In this document: piece by piece, positions 1 to 5,382 of the stretch
Layout of the letters: each line of letters begins with the position of its first letter
Position numbering within the stretch: position 1 is the first letter of the stretch
From: JACRDV01 sp024860865 [NCBI: Methanobacteriota archaeon]
GTDB lineage: Archaea; JACRDV01
DNA length: 7,824 nucleotides
Assembly: GCA_024860865.1 (NCBI GenBank)
Contig: JACRDV010000060.1
Coordinates: 1 to 7,824, forward strand
Reading direction: 5' to 3'
Notes under the pieces: model-generated
Told to the model about the DNA's origin: nothing
What the model saw: the letters and a program-made list of their open reading frames with translations, nothing else
Databases searched by the model: none
Program-made: the position numbers and the translations under genes

Positions 1-59
1 GCTGCTTCATGGCACTTAATTGTGTCTCCACTTAAAATCATTTTGTATTTCCTTGCCAT
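1..59 (-). CDS. Possible 5' end of an unrecognised gene running off the left edge
   Basis: An ATG at 59 opens a minus-strand frame that stays open to the window edge and gives about 19 residues beginning MARKYKMILSGDTIKC. I do not recognise it. There is no clear Shine-Dalgarno sequence. An archaeal TATA-like stretch, TTTTATAAAA, lies near 114-123, about 55-65 bases upstream, which would suit a short leader. The opposite strand is also open over these bases and ends at a TAA near 67-69, so the coding strand is not certain. Confidence 0.28.
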   Translation of the reverse strand, partial: MARKYKMILSGDTIKCHEA

Positions 60-173
60 GTTTAAATAAATTACATGCTGAAAAAAATCATACGTGAGTT
101 GACAGTACATCAATTTTATAAAATCTTTCGCAAGAATACATCTTTGCTTTAGCTGAGTGATGAATTGCGATTA

Positions 174-191
174 GCTACCCAAAGAGGTAGC
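174..191. repeat. Small perfect hairpin (GCTACC / GGTAGC)
   Basis: GCTACC at 174-179 pairs with GGTAGC at 186-191 around a six-base loop, and a T-rich stretch follows. It could be a weak plus-strand terminator or part of the structured left end of the transposase element downstream. It sits just before two longer hairpins, so all three may belong to one palindromic unit. Confidence 0.4.
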
Positions 192-203
192 GCTTTTTCT
201 TTG

Positions 204-231
204 CTACTTTCTTTGAAGAAAAAGAAAGTAG
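204..231. repeat. 11-bp perfect hairpin upstream of tnpA, first of a pair
   Basis: CTACTTTCTTT at 204-214 is the exact reverse complement of AAAGAAAGTAG at 221-231, with a six-base purine loop between. The arms are nearly pure pyrimidine and purine, and closely resemble those of the next hairpin. IS200/IS605 elements carry subterminal hairpins that TnpA recognises, and REP elements mobilised by TnpA relatives are paired palindromes; either would fit. The exact role is inferred. Confidence 0.55.
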
Positions 232-246
232 ATAAAAGTTTCTTTG

Positions 247-270
247 GTTCTTTCTTTTCAAAGAAAGAAC
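247..270. repeat. 11-bp perfect hairpin upstream of tnpA, second of a pair
   Basis: GTTCTTTCTTT at 247-257 is the exact reverse complement of AAAGAAAGAAC at 260-270, leaving a two-base loop (realistically a four-base loop on a ten-pair stem). It shares the CTTTCTTT core with the hairpin at 204-231, 15 bases away. The second hairpin ends 55 bases before the tnpA start, a plausible place for a left-end recognition structure. Confidence 0.55.
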
Positions 271-325
271 GAATCGAAATTAATTTTTGAAACTAAATAA
301 TAAAATTGGATTGGAGGTGTTTTGA

Positions 326-838
326 ATGGAACTCCAATCCAACAACCACTCTTTTGGCGAGGCAAACTTCCACATAGTGTTTTGCCCAAAATATCGCCAT
401 AAGATTTTTGAAAATGAAGAGGTAAATAAAGCCTGCGAAATGTTCCTCAAAGAAGCTGCAGAGAGGCATGGGATCAGAGTCCGAGCTTTAAAAGTAATAA
501 AAGACCATGTGCATGGATTCATAACAACAAAGCCAAGCCAGTCGGTCTCATGGGCAGTTCATAAGCTGAAGGGATATTCAGCATATAAGCTTTTCAGAGA
601 ATTTCCATGGCTTAGGATCGAGCATTTTAGGAGAGGACACTTTTGGTCTGATGGCTATTTCTATAGATCAGTTGGAAGTACAACTGACAAAGCAGTTGAA
701 TTCTACATAAAACTGAGCCAGGACGAAGAAAATAGAAAGAAATACTATTCTCAAGTTGGAAAAGAAGAAATCGAGCTAGTTAAAAATCCATCAAAAGGTA
801 GTTATGCAACAAAGCAACTTCCACCATTATTCTTCTAA
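326..838 (+). CDS. tnpA: IS200/IS605-family HUH (Y1) transposase TnpA
   Basis: This is the single-strand DNA transposase that cuts and rejoins element ends through a 5'-phosphotyrosine link. The family signatures are in order: the N-terminal strand HIVFCPKYRHKIF (16-28), the metal-binding HUH motif His61-Val-His63 in KDHVHGFI, the GHFWSDGYFYRSVG block (104-117), and a catalytic tyrosine candidate, Tyr127 in EFYIK. A strong binding site, GGAGGTG at 313-319, lies seven bases before the ATG. All catalytic residues are present, so the enzyme may be active. At 170 residues it is longer than the usual 130-155. The last 10-20 residues (ending TKQLPPLFF) are encoded by the antisense of the neighbouring IS110 gene, so the native stop has been lost or replaced. 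The motif HVHGF differs slightly from the common HVHLF. Confidence 0.9.
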   Translation: MELQSNNHSFGEANFHIVFCPKYRHKIFENEEVNKACEMFLKEAAERHGIRVRALKVIKDHVHGFITTKPSQSVSWAVHKLKGYSAYKLFREFPWLRIEHFRRGHFWSDGYFYRSVGSTTDKAVEFYIKLSQDEENRKKYYSQVGKEEIELVKNPSKGSYATKQLPPLFF

Positions 839-1742
839 GCCACTTTGAACCCTTTTTTGTTATATATCCAGTTAAATTTTTTCCACCTGATTGGTAAACG
901 CTTGGAGCTAAACCAGACCAGCTAGTCAGCTTCTTTTGATTTGGAAACCTTTTAGGATCTCCAATTTCAGCAATTATTGTTGGAGCAGAATTTTTTCCTA
1001 TCCCTGGAACCTTGCAGAGAATCTTAAGCTGTTTTTTGCAAACTAACTTTGCAATTGCAGCTTCAATTTCCTTTATTTTTTCATCAATAGCTTTTATCAT
1101 TTCAATGCATTCTTTTAAAATGAAAACATCTACTTTGCTCAGCTCTCCCCTTATTGCCTTTATTATCTCCTCTTTCTTCTTTTTTATCCTGCCATTTCTT
1201 TCAACTATTTCCTCTATTTTCTCTCCTTGCATTATCCCTTGCAATATTTCTAATCCAGATTTTCCAAAAATATCATCTAGAACGCTTGCCAATTTGATGT
1301 TTGTCCTCTCCAATACTTTGTGAATTCTATTTTTGAATGCTGTTCTATTCTGAACTAGTTTAGCTCTAAGCCTTGTTAATTCTCTCAGCTCTCTGATCTT
1401 TTTCTTTGGAATGTAAGAAGGCTTGATTAAATTGTTTTTTAGGAGTTGAGCAATCCATTCTGAGTCTAAAGTATCTGTTTTTCTTCCAGGAATGCTTTTT
1501 ATCTGATAAGAATTTGCAATTATGACTTTAAAACCTTCTTCTAAAGCAACGTATAAAGGAACCCAATAAACTCCTGAGCTTTCCATTGCAACTTTTTTGC
1601 ATTTGTTTTCTTTCAGCCATTCTTTTAGAGCCAGTATTCCCTCTGTGTTGTTTTCGAACCTTCTTGTTTCTTTTTCACTGCTGAGCAAAGTGGCTATAAA
1701 AAAATCTTTGTGTACATCTAGGCCGCAAAATTTATTGCCCAT
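780..1742 (-). CDS. IS110-family DEDD transposase (recombinase), C-terminally truncated
   Basis: This is an RNA-guided recombinase of the IS110 family. The RuvC-like N-terminal domain shows Asp9 (GLDVHKD), Glu54 (AMESSGVYW), and Asp90 and Asp93 (GRKTDTLDSEWIA). A charged helical region (about 95-225) is followed by the Transposase_20 domain with VPGIGKNSAPTIIAEIGD (about 235-252) and GLAPSVYQSGG, where Ser285 aligns by motif with the catalytic serine of IS621-type enzymes. After GSKWLRRIMVEVA the protein ends within about ten unrelated residues. Only 35 residues follow the serine, against about 85 in IS621, so 50 or more C-terminal residues are missing where tnpA abuts. I chose ATG 1742 over an in-frame TTG at 1790 because AAGGTGG (1753-1747) lies four bases upstream and the family start motif follows at once. 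The enzyme is probably inactive, or dependent on a full-length copy elsewhere. Confidence 0.88.
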   Translation of the reverse strand: MGNKFCGLDVHKDFFIATLLSSEKETRRFENNTEGILALKEWLKENKCKKVAMESSGVYWVPLYVALEEGFKVIIANSYQIKSIPGRKTDTLDSEWIAQLLKNNLIKPSYIPKKKIRELRELTRLRAKLVQNRTAFKNRIHKVLERTNIKLASVLDDIFGKSGLEILQGIMQGEKIEEIVERNGRIKKKKEEIIKAIRGELSKVDVFILKECIEMIKAIDEKIKEIEAAIAKLVCKKQLKILCKVPGIGKNSAPTIIAEIGDPKRFPNQKKLTSWSGLAPSVYQSGGKNLTGYITKKGSKWLRRIMVEVALLHNYLLMDF

Positions 1743-1760
1743 TAAACCACCTTTTAATTT

Positions 1761-1893
1761 GTGTGCAGAGAAGCCTTTGTTTAGAATCAAGTTGCTATTC
1801 GGGCTCTAGGCCCATTAATCTAAACGAAAGGCAAGCCACGTTTTTTCTTGGGGATCAAAGTCCCAAACGCAAAACCGGCCTTTCTCTGCACAC
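1761..1893 (-). ncRNA. Candidate IS110 bridge (guide) RNA in the transposase leader
   Basis: Read on the minus strand, the region opens with GTGTGCAGAGAA (1893-1882) and closes with its near-perfect complement TTCTCTGCACAC (1772-1761), giving a closing stem of 12 pairs plus adjacent GGCC/GGC pairing. Inside are two stem-loops. The first has TTGGGGA/TCCCAA (1848-1854 with 1861-1866, one bulged G) and a possible lower GTTTT/AAAAC stem. The second has GCCTTT/AAAGGC (1773-1778 with 1827-1832) stacked on GTTTAGA/TCTAAAC (1779-1785 with 1819-1825) with one bulge, then an asymmetric internal loop and an apical GGGC/GCCC hairpin (1801-1804 with 1810-1813). IS110-group bridge RNAs lie upstream of the transposase and contain two internal-loop stem-loops that bind target and donor DNA, so position and architecture both fit. 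Its 3' end lies 18 bases before the start codon. Expression is not shown by sequence alone. Confidence 0.6.
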
Positions 1894-2290
1894 TAAAAGA
1901 AGTTGGGAAACAGCAGCAAAATCTTTCTCATTTATTTTTTCTAACGGCGCAGCCGATGTAGCGTTTTTTTGAGACTACTTATTAGAGCCCAAAATGGCCG
2001 TTAAGTCTACTTTTGCACTCATTTTTTCAGCCGAGAATAGAAATACCATCAGAGCTTGACTTGTCAAAAAATTTTATCTCAATGGCTCAGTAAAGTTTAA
2101 GAATTTCCATCTTTTCTGACTGTATTCTGACGTACGTTGGACAATTTCTTTCAAAAAGTTAGAAAATTGAATTTGAAAAAAACGCAAAACTTTAGTAATA
2201 TTTTAAAACTATTGGAAATTTTAGCTTTTGTTTATGTAGCCCAGTAAACCAGATTTTGATGTTTAACATTACTACTTTTGATGCTAGAGG
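1894..2290. other. About 400 bases with no supportable gene
   Basis: This AT-rich stretch lies between the IS110 leader and the DUF202 stop codon. No coding frame looks real on either strand. It must hold the promoter for the IS110 leader: an AT-rich candidate lies near 1930-1940, about 40 bases upstream on the minus strand. It also holds the 3' flank of the DUF202 gene, where I see no convincing terminator. Minor structures are a 7-bp inverted repeat TAACGGC/GCCGTTA (1942-1948 and 1997-2003) and a short palindrome TTGACTTGTCAA near 2056. Confidence 0.5.
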
Positions 2291-2701
2291 CTAACGGAGA
2301 ATATGCGCCAGGTATATTGCCAAAAAAATTGCTACTGAAATAATTAAACCAGCCACAAGTATATCAAGCAGCACAGATGGGCGATAGTAAACATCTGCTT
2401 CAATTTGACGTTTAATCATCAAAAATCGATATGCCGCCAACAGCATTATTATAGCCCCAACAATAACCAATGCAATCCCTAGAATACTTGGAATATCCAT
2501 TGAAGGTGTAGGTGGAAGTTTTTTTATCCCACCTAGGATCGCAAGTTGTTGAAGGAATATATCAAACCTTTCTATTATAAAACCAAAAGCCATAATAGCT
2601 ACACTTGTGCGCACCCAAGCCAAAAAAGTACGTTCATTAGCGAAGTGCACCCTTCGATGAAAATGCACTTCCTCTACTCTTTTCCCTGCTTCAGAGTCCA
2701 T
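2291..2701 (-). CDS. DUF202 (YidH-like) small membrane protein
   Basis: This is a 136-residue integral membrane protein of the DUF202 family; the molecular function of the family is unknown. The hallmark NERTFLAWVRTSVA falls at 22-35, straight after a basic, His-rich N-terminus (HFHRRVHF). It is followed by three hydrophobic segments at about 33-54, 60-82 and 111-135, with a short charged loop between the last two. I start it at ATG 2701, which gives the usual family length. The frame stays open upstream to a TTG at 2896, but those 65 residues do not resemble the family and no binding site precedes the upstream start. The nearest GGAG to ATG 2701 is 17 bases away, so the exact start is not settled. 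It is transcribed divergently from the USP/TauE operon and may share regulatory DNA with it. Confidence 0.78.
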   Translation of the reverse strand: MDSEAGKRVEEVHFHRRVHFANERTFLAWVRTSVAIMAFGFIIERFDIFLQQLAILGGIKKLPPTPSMDIPSILGIALVIVGAIIMLLAAYRFLMIKRQIEADVYYRPSVLLDILVAGLIISVAIFLAIYLAHILR

Positions 2702-2947
2702 AATAGATAAAGAATTTTCTCCAATAATAAAGTTTTTTAAAATAAAATAGTAAATCACGTAAGCAGCCAGCCTCAAATTTATCTTCCAATGGGACTCATA
2801 TTTCTTAAAAATCAGATATTTATCGCCTCCATGAGAGTTTGGAATATTTGAATTCAAACATAAAAAATCTCGAGGTAAAAAAATTTCATTCATCAAATAA
2901 CTGACGTGTTTTTTTATGAAGGATTGGAAAAACTTTGTAATAAAATT

Positions 2948-2973
2948 GGAATGAGTTAGGAATGAGTTAGGAA
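2948..2973 (+). repeat. 11-bp tandem direct repeat upstream of the usp operon
   Basis: GGAATGAGTTA occurs twice with no gap (2948-2958 and 2959-2969), followed by a partial third copy GGAA. The repeat ends 66 bases before the operon's first start codon. The one-helical-turn period suits a tandem protein-binding site, for example a transcription regulator, but simple replication slippage would also produce it. Confidence 0.6.
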
Positions 2974-2979
2974 AAACTG

Positions 2980-3008
2980 TTGGAAAATGCTTAATTCCAT
3001 CTTAGAAT
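2980..3008 (+). promoter_or_regulatory. Possible promoter of the usp-TauE operon
   Basis: TTGGAA (2980-2985) and TAGAAT (3003-3008) are separated by exactly 17 bases, matching bacterial -35/-10 spacing with moderate consensus. If the host is archaeal this match is coincidental; the AT-rich CTTAATT at 2990-2996 would then be the better TATA candidate. Both would place transcription initiation shortly before the binding site GGGGA at 3029-3033. Confidence 0.3.
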
Positions 3009-3039
3009 CTATTTTTCTAGTAAGAACAGGGGATGTGCT

Positions 3040-3579
3040 ATGACTTTAATTGTTATTCCGATTAATGGTTCTAGACTCTCTATGAATGCTGCCAAACAAG
3101 CAATCAGTTGGGCAAAAGTTGTAAAAAAGTCAAATGATGTTGATATCGCTCTAACAGCTCTATATGTTGTTAATGCCGCTTTAGTTGAGCATGCAGCTAG
3201 TGCTCCAAGGGGATTTTTCGATGCTACTTTTTTGAAGGGAGAAATAACAAAGAGAGCAGAAGATAATGCAAGAGAACATCTCGAAAAAATCAAAGAAATA
3301 GGCGAAAAAGAAGGGATTAAAGTAGAGACTAAGATTAGGTATGGAGACCCTGTGGCGGAGATAGTGAAAGAAGCTGCAGAGTCTAAAGCTTACATGATAA
3401 TGATGGGTTCCCACGAAAGGACTAGTTTAAGTGAATTATTTTTTGGAAATCTAACTGAAGACGTTGCTAAAAAAGCACCTTGCCCGGTTGTAGCAATTGG
3501 TATCAGCAAATCTAAAGTTCATGTGCCTAATCTGAGGGTTTTGCCTTTTGGTTTTTCATTTAAAAACATCGAAATATGA
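3040..3579 (+). CDS. Universal stress protein, degenerate nucleotide site, first gene of operon
   Basis: This is a single-domain UspA-fold protein of 179 residues, cytosolic, probably dimeric. The fold is recognisable from VIPINGS (5-11), the amphipathic helix 14-30, the LYVVNAA strand (41-47), KVETKIRYGDPVAEIVKEA (94-112) and MMGSH...APCPVVAIG (121-154). Three positions of the ATP-binding signature are changed: the usual Asp after the first strand is Asn9, the second Gly of G-x2-G is Glu126, and the Gly-Ser after nine residues is Gly136-Asn137. It therefore probably does not bind ATP in the standard way. A 25-residue C-terminal tail after the last strand (SKSKVHVPNLRVLPF...) is absent from the other two USPs here. 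GGGGA at 3029-3033 lies six bases from the ATG. The TGA overlaps a possible start of the next gene. Confidence 0.88.
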   Translation: MTLIVIPINGSRLSMNAAKQAISWAKVVKKSNDVDIALTALYVVNAALVEHAASAPRGFFDATFLKGEITKRAEDNAREHLEKIKEIGEKEGIKVETKIRYGDPVAEIVKEAAESKAYMIMMGSHERTSLSELFFGNLTEDVAKKAPCPVVAIGISKSKVHVPNLRVLPFGFSFKNIEI

Positions 3580-3590
3580 AGGGAATAAAA

Positions 3591-3806
3591 ATGGAAGCGA
3601 AAAATGTTGCTATATCTATTTTACTTGGTGTCGCTACTTTCACTGTGTACGTGGCAGTATTCTCTTACATCAACTTAATCAATAAAATTCTCTTAGGTAA
3701 ACCAACGGCAATTGGCCTTGTTGGCATAGTTGTGATTGTAGCCTTCTTGTATGGGGTTACAGTATCGCACGTTTTGAGATTAATTAACATAGAGCCTAAA
3801 CATTAG
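3591..3806 (+). CDS. Small two-helix membrane protein, unrecognised
   Basis: The product is a 71-residue hydrophobic protein that I do not recognise. It has a short N-terminal MEAKN, a first membrane segment at about 6-29 (VAISILLGVATFTVYVAVFS), a short loop KILLGKPTA, a second segment at about 41-62, and a polar end RLINIEPKH, so both ends are likely on the same side. I chose ATG 3591 because AAGGG (3579-3583) is seven bases upstream. An in-frame ATG at 3576 overlaps the preceding stop (ATGA) and would add five residues by coupling. It lies between a USP and a TauE/SafE permease, ten bases from the latter, so it may be an accessory subunit or regulator of the permease. That role is inferred only from position. 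Confidence 0.75.
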   Translation: MEAKNVAISILLGVATFTVYVAVFSYINLINKILLGKPTAIGLVGIVVIVAFLYGVTVSHVLRLINIEPKH

Positions 3807-3816
3807 GTGAATAAAA

Positions 3817-4893
3817 ATGCTTGAAGGAGTACCTGCTATAGCTAATGAAGTAATAAAATTCATAGACATTAACACTTCATCAGTTCTAGTTCTGATCATT
3901 TTAGGTTTTATAGGTGGAACATTAAGCGGTTTTTTAGGAAGTGGGGGGGCATTCATTTTAACTCCTGGTATGATGTCTCTCGGTGTGCCTGGAATATTGG
4001 CTGTGGGTAGTAACCTAACCCACAAATTTGGAAAAGCATTAGTAGGGGCAAGAAAACACGGTGAATTAGGAAACATAGATGCAAAATTAGGACTTTCAAT
4101 GATAATAGGCCTTCTCAGCGGAGTGCAAGCCGCGGTATACATAAATGAAATGATTTTCAAATCTTTAGGGAAGGCCGGCTCAGACCTATATATAAGTATA
4201 ATTTTTGTGAGCGTTCTTTCTGTTTTGGCTTTATTTATACTAAAAGATGTTAGAAAAACAAAATTAGGTAATGTAAAAGAGACTGCTAGAACAAAAATTG
4301 CAGAAAGATTTCAAAAAATTCGTATTCCCCCTATAATCAATTTCAAAGTAGCAAATACTACAGTATCCCTCTGGGTTGTGCTATTCATTGGATTAGCTAC
4401 AGGATATCTTGCAGGAACAATAGGTGTTGGTGGTTTTATTGGAGTTCCAGCTATGATTTACATGCTAGGTGTACCTACTACCATAGCTGCTGGGACGGAA
4501 CTATTTTTGGCGGTATTTTCCGGAGCTTTTGGAGCTTTTTCATATGCATTAAATGGATTTGTTGATATTAGGCTAGTTCTACTTCTATATCTAGGTTCTA
4601 TAGTTGGTGTACAAGTTGGAGCAATAGCAACGAAAATTGTTAATGGAACTCAGATTCGACTTGTCCTTGCAATAGTTATCGGTCTATCTGCATTAAACAG
4701 AGCGATTGCTATACCTACTTACTTGAGTGATTTAAATTATTTAACGATTAACTCCAACCTCGCTTACTTACTAAGTGTGGCCAGTTCTTTTCTATTATTC
4801 ACAGGGGCAATTTCTGGGGTAATAATAATCTTCATTTCGATGAAGCAATCGCAAATGATGAAGTATACAACCATAGGGAGGACTCTCCCATGA
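3817..4893 (+). CDS. TauE/SafE-family anion permease (sulfite exporter-like)
   Basis: This is an integral membrane permease of 358 residues in the TauE/SafE (DUF81) family, whose members move sulfite, sulfoacetate and other small anions. The substrate cannot be told from sequence. The family's internal duplication is clear: GFIGGTLSGFLGSGGAF followed by LGVPGILAVGSNL (30-67), and GLATGYLAGTIGVGGF followed by LGVPTTIAAGTEL (192-229). Each half forms about four hydrophobic segments, and a basic cytoplasmic linker (about 143-178, rich in Lys/Arg) joins them. The protein is longer than typical bacterial members of about 250-280 residues, mainly because of the linker and an extra C-terminal segment. 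GGTGA at 3806-3810 overlaps the previous stop codon and lies six bases from the ATG, so translation is coupled. The stop overlaps the next start as ATGA. Confidence 0.88.
   Translation: MLEGVPAIANEVIKFIDINTSSVLVLIILGFIGGTLSGFLGSGGAFILTPGMMSLGVPGILAVGSNLTHKFGKALVGARKHGELGNIDAKLGLSMIIGLLSGVQAAVYINEMIFKSLGKAGSDLYISIIFVSVLSVLALFILKDVRKTKLGNVKETARTKIAERFQKIRIPPIINFKVANTTVSLWVVLFIGLATGYLAGTIGVGGFIGVPAMIYMLGVPTTIAAGTELFLAVFSGAFGAFSYALNGFVDIRLVLLLYLGSIVGVQVGAIATKIVNGTQIRLVLAIVIGLSALNRAIAIPTYLSDLNYLTINSNLAYLLSVASSFLLFTGAISGVIIIFISMKQSQMMKYTTIGRTLP
4876..4889 (+). promoter_or_regulatory. Hairpin over the ribosome binding site of the second usp gene
   Basis: GGGAG (4876-4880) pairs exactly with CTCCC (4885-4889) around the loop GACT. 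The left arm is the core of the GGGAGG binding site, and the right arm ends immediately before the ATG at 4890. Folded, it would hide the site. Ribosomes translating the end of the TauE gene, whose stop overlaps this ATG, would open it. This predicts that usp translation depends on permease translation. Confidence 0.5.
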
Positions 4894-5342
4894 AAAGTAT
4901 TGAGAATAATCCTATATTAGTGGCTACGGACGGCTCAGAATACAGTGATGCGGCAGTCGCCCATGCCGTTAAACTTGCAAGCTCTTGGGGTAAAAAACTG
5001 ATTGCACTTTATGTTGCTAGTATTTCTGCAGAGGTTAGCATGCAAACAAAAATATGGGAGAACCTTAGAGAAATTTTTATGGATGAAGGGAAAAAGGCGC
5101 TCGCTAAAGCAAAGGAGTATGCCCAAAAAGAGGGTGTAGAGATTGAAACCAGAATAGTAGAAGGTGTTCCCTGGGAGAAAATTATTGAAGTAGCTAAGGA
5201 AGAGAAAGTTGATATGATAGTAATGGGAAGTCACGGTCATACGCGCATAAAAGACTTCCTCTTAGGAAGTGTCGCTGAGAGAGTGATCGGTGGAACGCCG
5301 TGTCCAGTTGTTATAGTAAGAAAAAACGAATTAAAGAAATAA
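4890..5342 (+). CDS. Universal stress protein with intact ATP-binding motif
   Basis: This UspA-family protein has 150 residues, the normal length. The nucleotide-binding signature is complete: VATDGS with Asp14, then Gly113-Ser-His-Gly116, nine residues, Gly126-Ser127 in MGSHGHTRIKDFLLGS. By family knowledge it should bind ATP and act as a cytosolic stress or energy sensor, probably as a dimer. The region 46-75 (SAEVSMQTKIWENLREIFMDEG) is the variable helical insert between strands. It begins by an ATGA overlap with the TauE/SafE gene and is the last gene of the operon. The A/T-rich sequence after the stop shows no strong terminator. A role in controlling the permease is suggested only by the coupling. 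Confidence 0.92.
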   Translation: MKSIENNPILVATDGSEYSDAAVAHAVKLASSWGKKLIALYVASISAEVSMQTKIWENLREIFMDEGKKALAKAKEYAQKEGVEIETRIVEGVPWEKIIEVAKEEKVDMIVMGSHGHTRIKDFLLGSVAERVIGGTPCPVVIVRKNELKK

Positions 5343-5382
5343 CAAAAGTTTAAAGAATATAAATTTTAAAATTTTGATTTAA

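Larger units (their letters stand above)
204..838 (+). mobile_element. IS200/IS605-type element, tnpA only, right end not resolved
   Basis: The unit comprises the paired hairpins at 204-270 and the HUH transposase gene from 326. No tnpB follows. The left boundary is uncertain because the 4-5 base target cannot be recognised from one copy. The right boundary must lie before about 815, because beyond it the sequence is IS110 transposase coding sequence on the other strand. No obvious right-end hairpin is visible there, so the right end may be damaged. Confidence 0.5.
780..1893 (-). mobile_element. IS110-family element remnant, left end retained, right end lost
   Basis: The remnant contains the structured leader (1761-1893) and most of the transposase gene. 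IS110 elements lack classical terminal inverted repeats, so the left boundary cannot be placed precisely and may lie beyond 1893. The right boundary is the junction with the tnpA element near 785-815. I saw no matching C-terminal coding sequence on the far side of tnpA in 1-325, so this looks like a deletion or one-ended junction, not a simple insertion splitting the gene. Confidence 0.7.
2702..3039. promoter_or_regulatory. Divergent intergenic region between the DUF202 gene and usp operon
   Basis: These 338 bases carry no gene if DUF202 starts at 2701. On the minus side, an AT stretch at 2731-2749 resembles an archaeal TATA region 30-48 bases before the DUF202 ATG. On the plus side, an 11-bp tandem repeat (2948-2969) and a promoter-like segment (2980-3008) precede the first USP gene. 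The divergent arrangement suggests shared control of both units. That is inferred from layout. Confidence 0.45.

Noticed and set aside
204-270. CRISPR-like repeats
   Set aside because: There are only two hairpin units with different arm ends and no regular spacer pattern, and no cas genes are in view.
298-310. 13-base direct repeat TAATAAAATTGGA shared with 2938-2950
   Set aside because: It is AT-rich and lacks supporting context such as target duplications. Chance occurrence in this composition is plausible.
1012-1323. Plus-strand open frame inside the IS110 gene
   Set aside because: It is low-complexity Ser/Phe/Ile-rich translation of the antisense of a clear transposase gene.
1743-1790. 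Longer IS110 transposase start at TTG 1790
   Set aside because: The extra 16 residues lie in the structured leader, have no binding site and precede the family start motif. ATG 1742 has AAGGTGG four bases upstream.
2702-2896. N-terminal extension of the DUF202 protein
   Set aside because: The 65 extra residues do not resemble the family, and no binding site precedes the upstream TTG/ATG pair. The family length is met from 2701.
5343-5382. AT palindrome after the second usp gene as a terminator
   Set aside because: The AAATTTTAAAATTTT type sequence is low-complexity with no GC stem. It may help termination but cannot be supported as a defined hairpin terminator.
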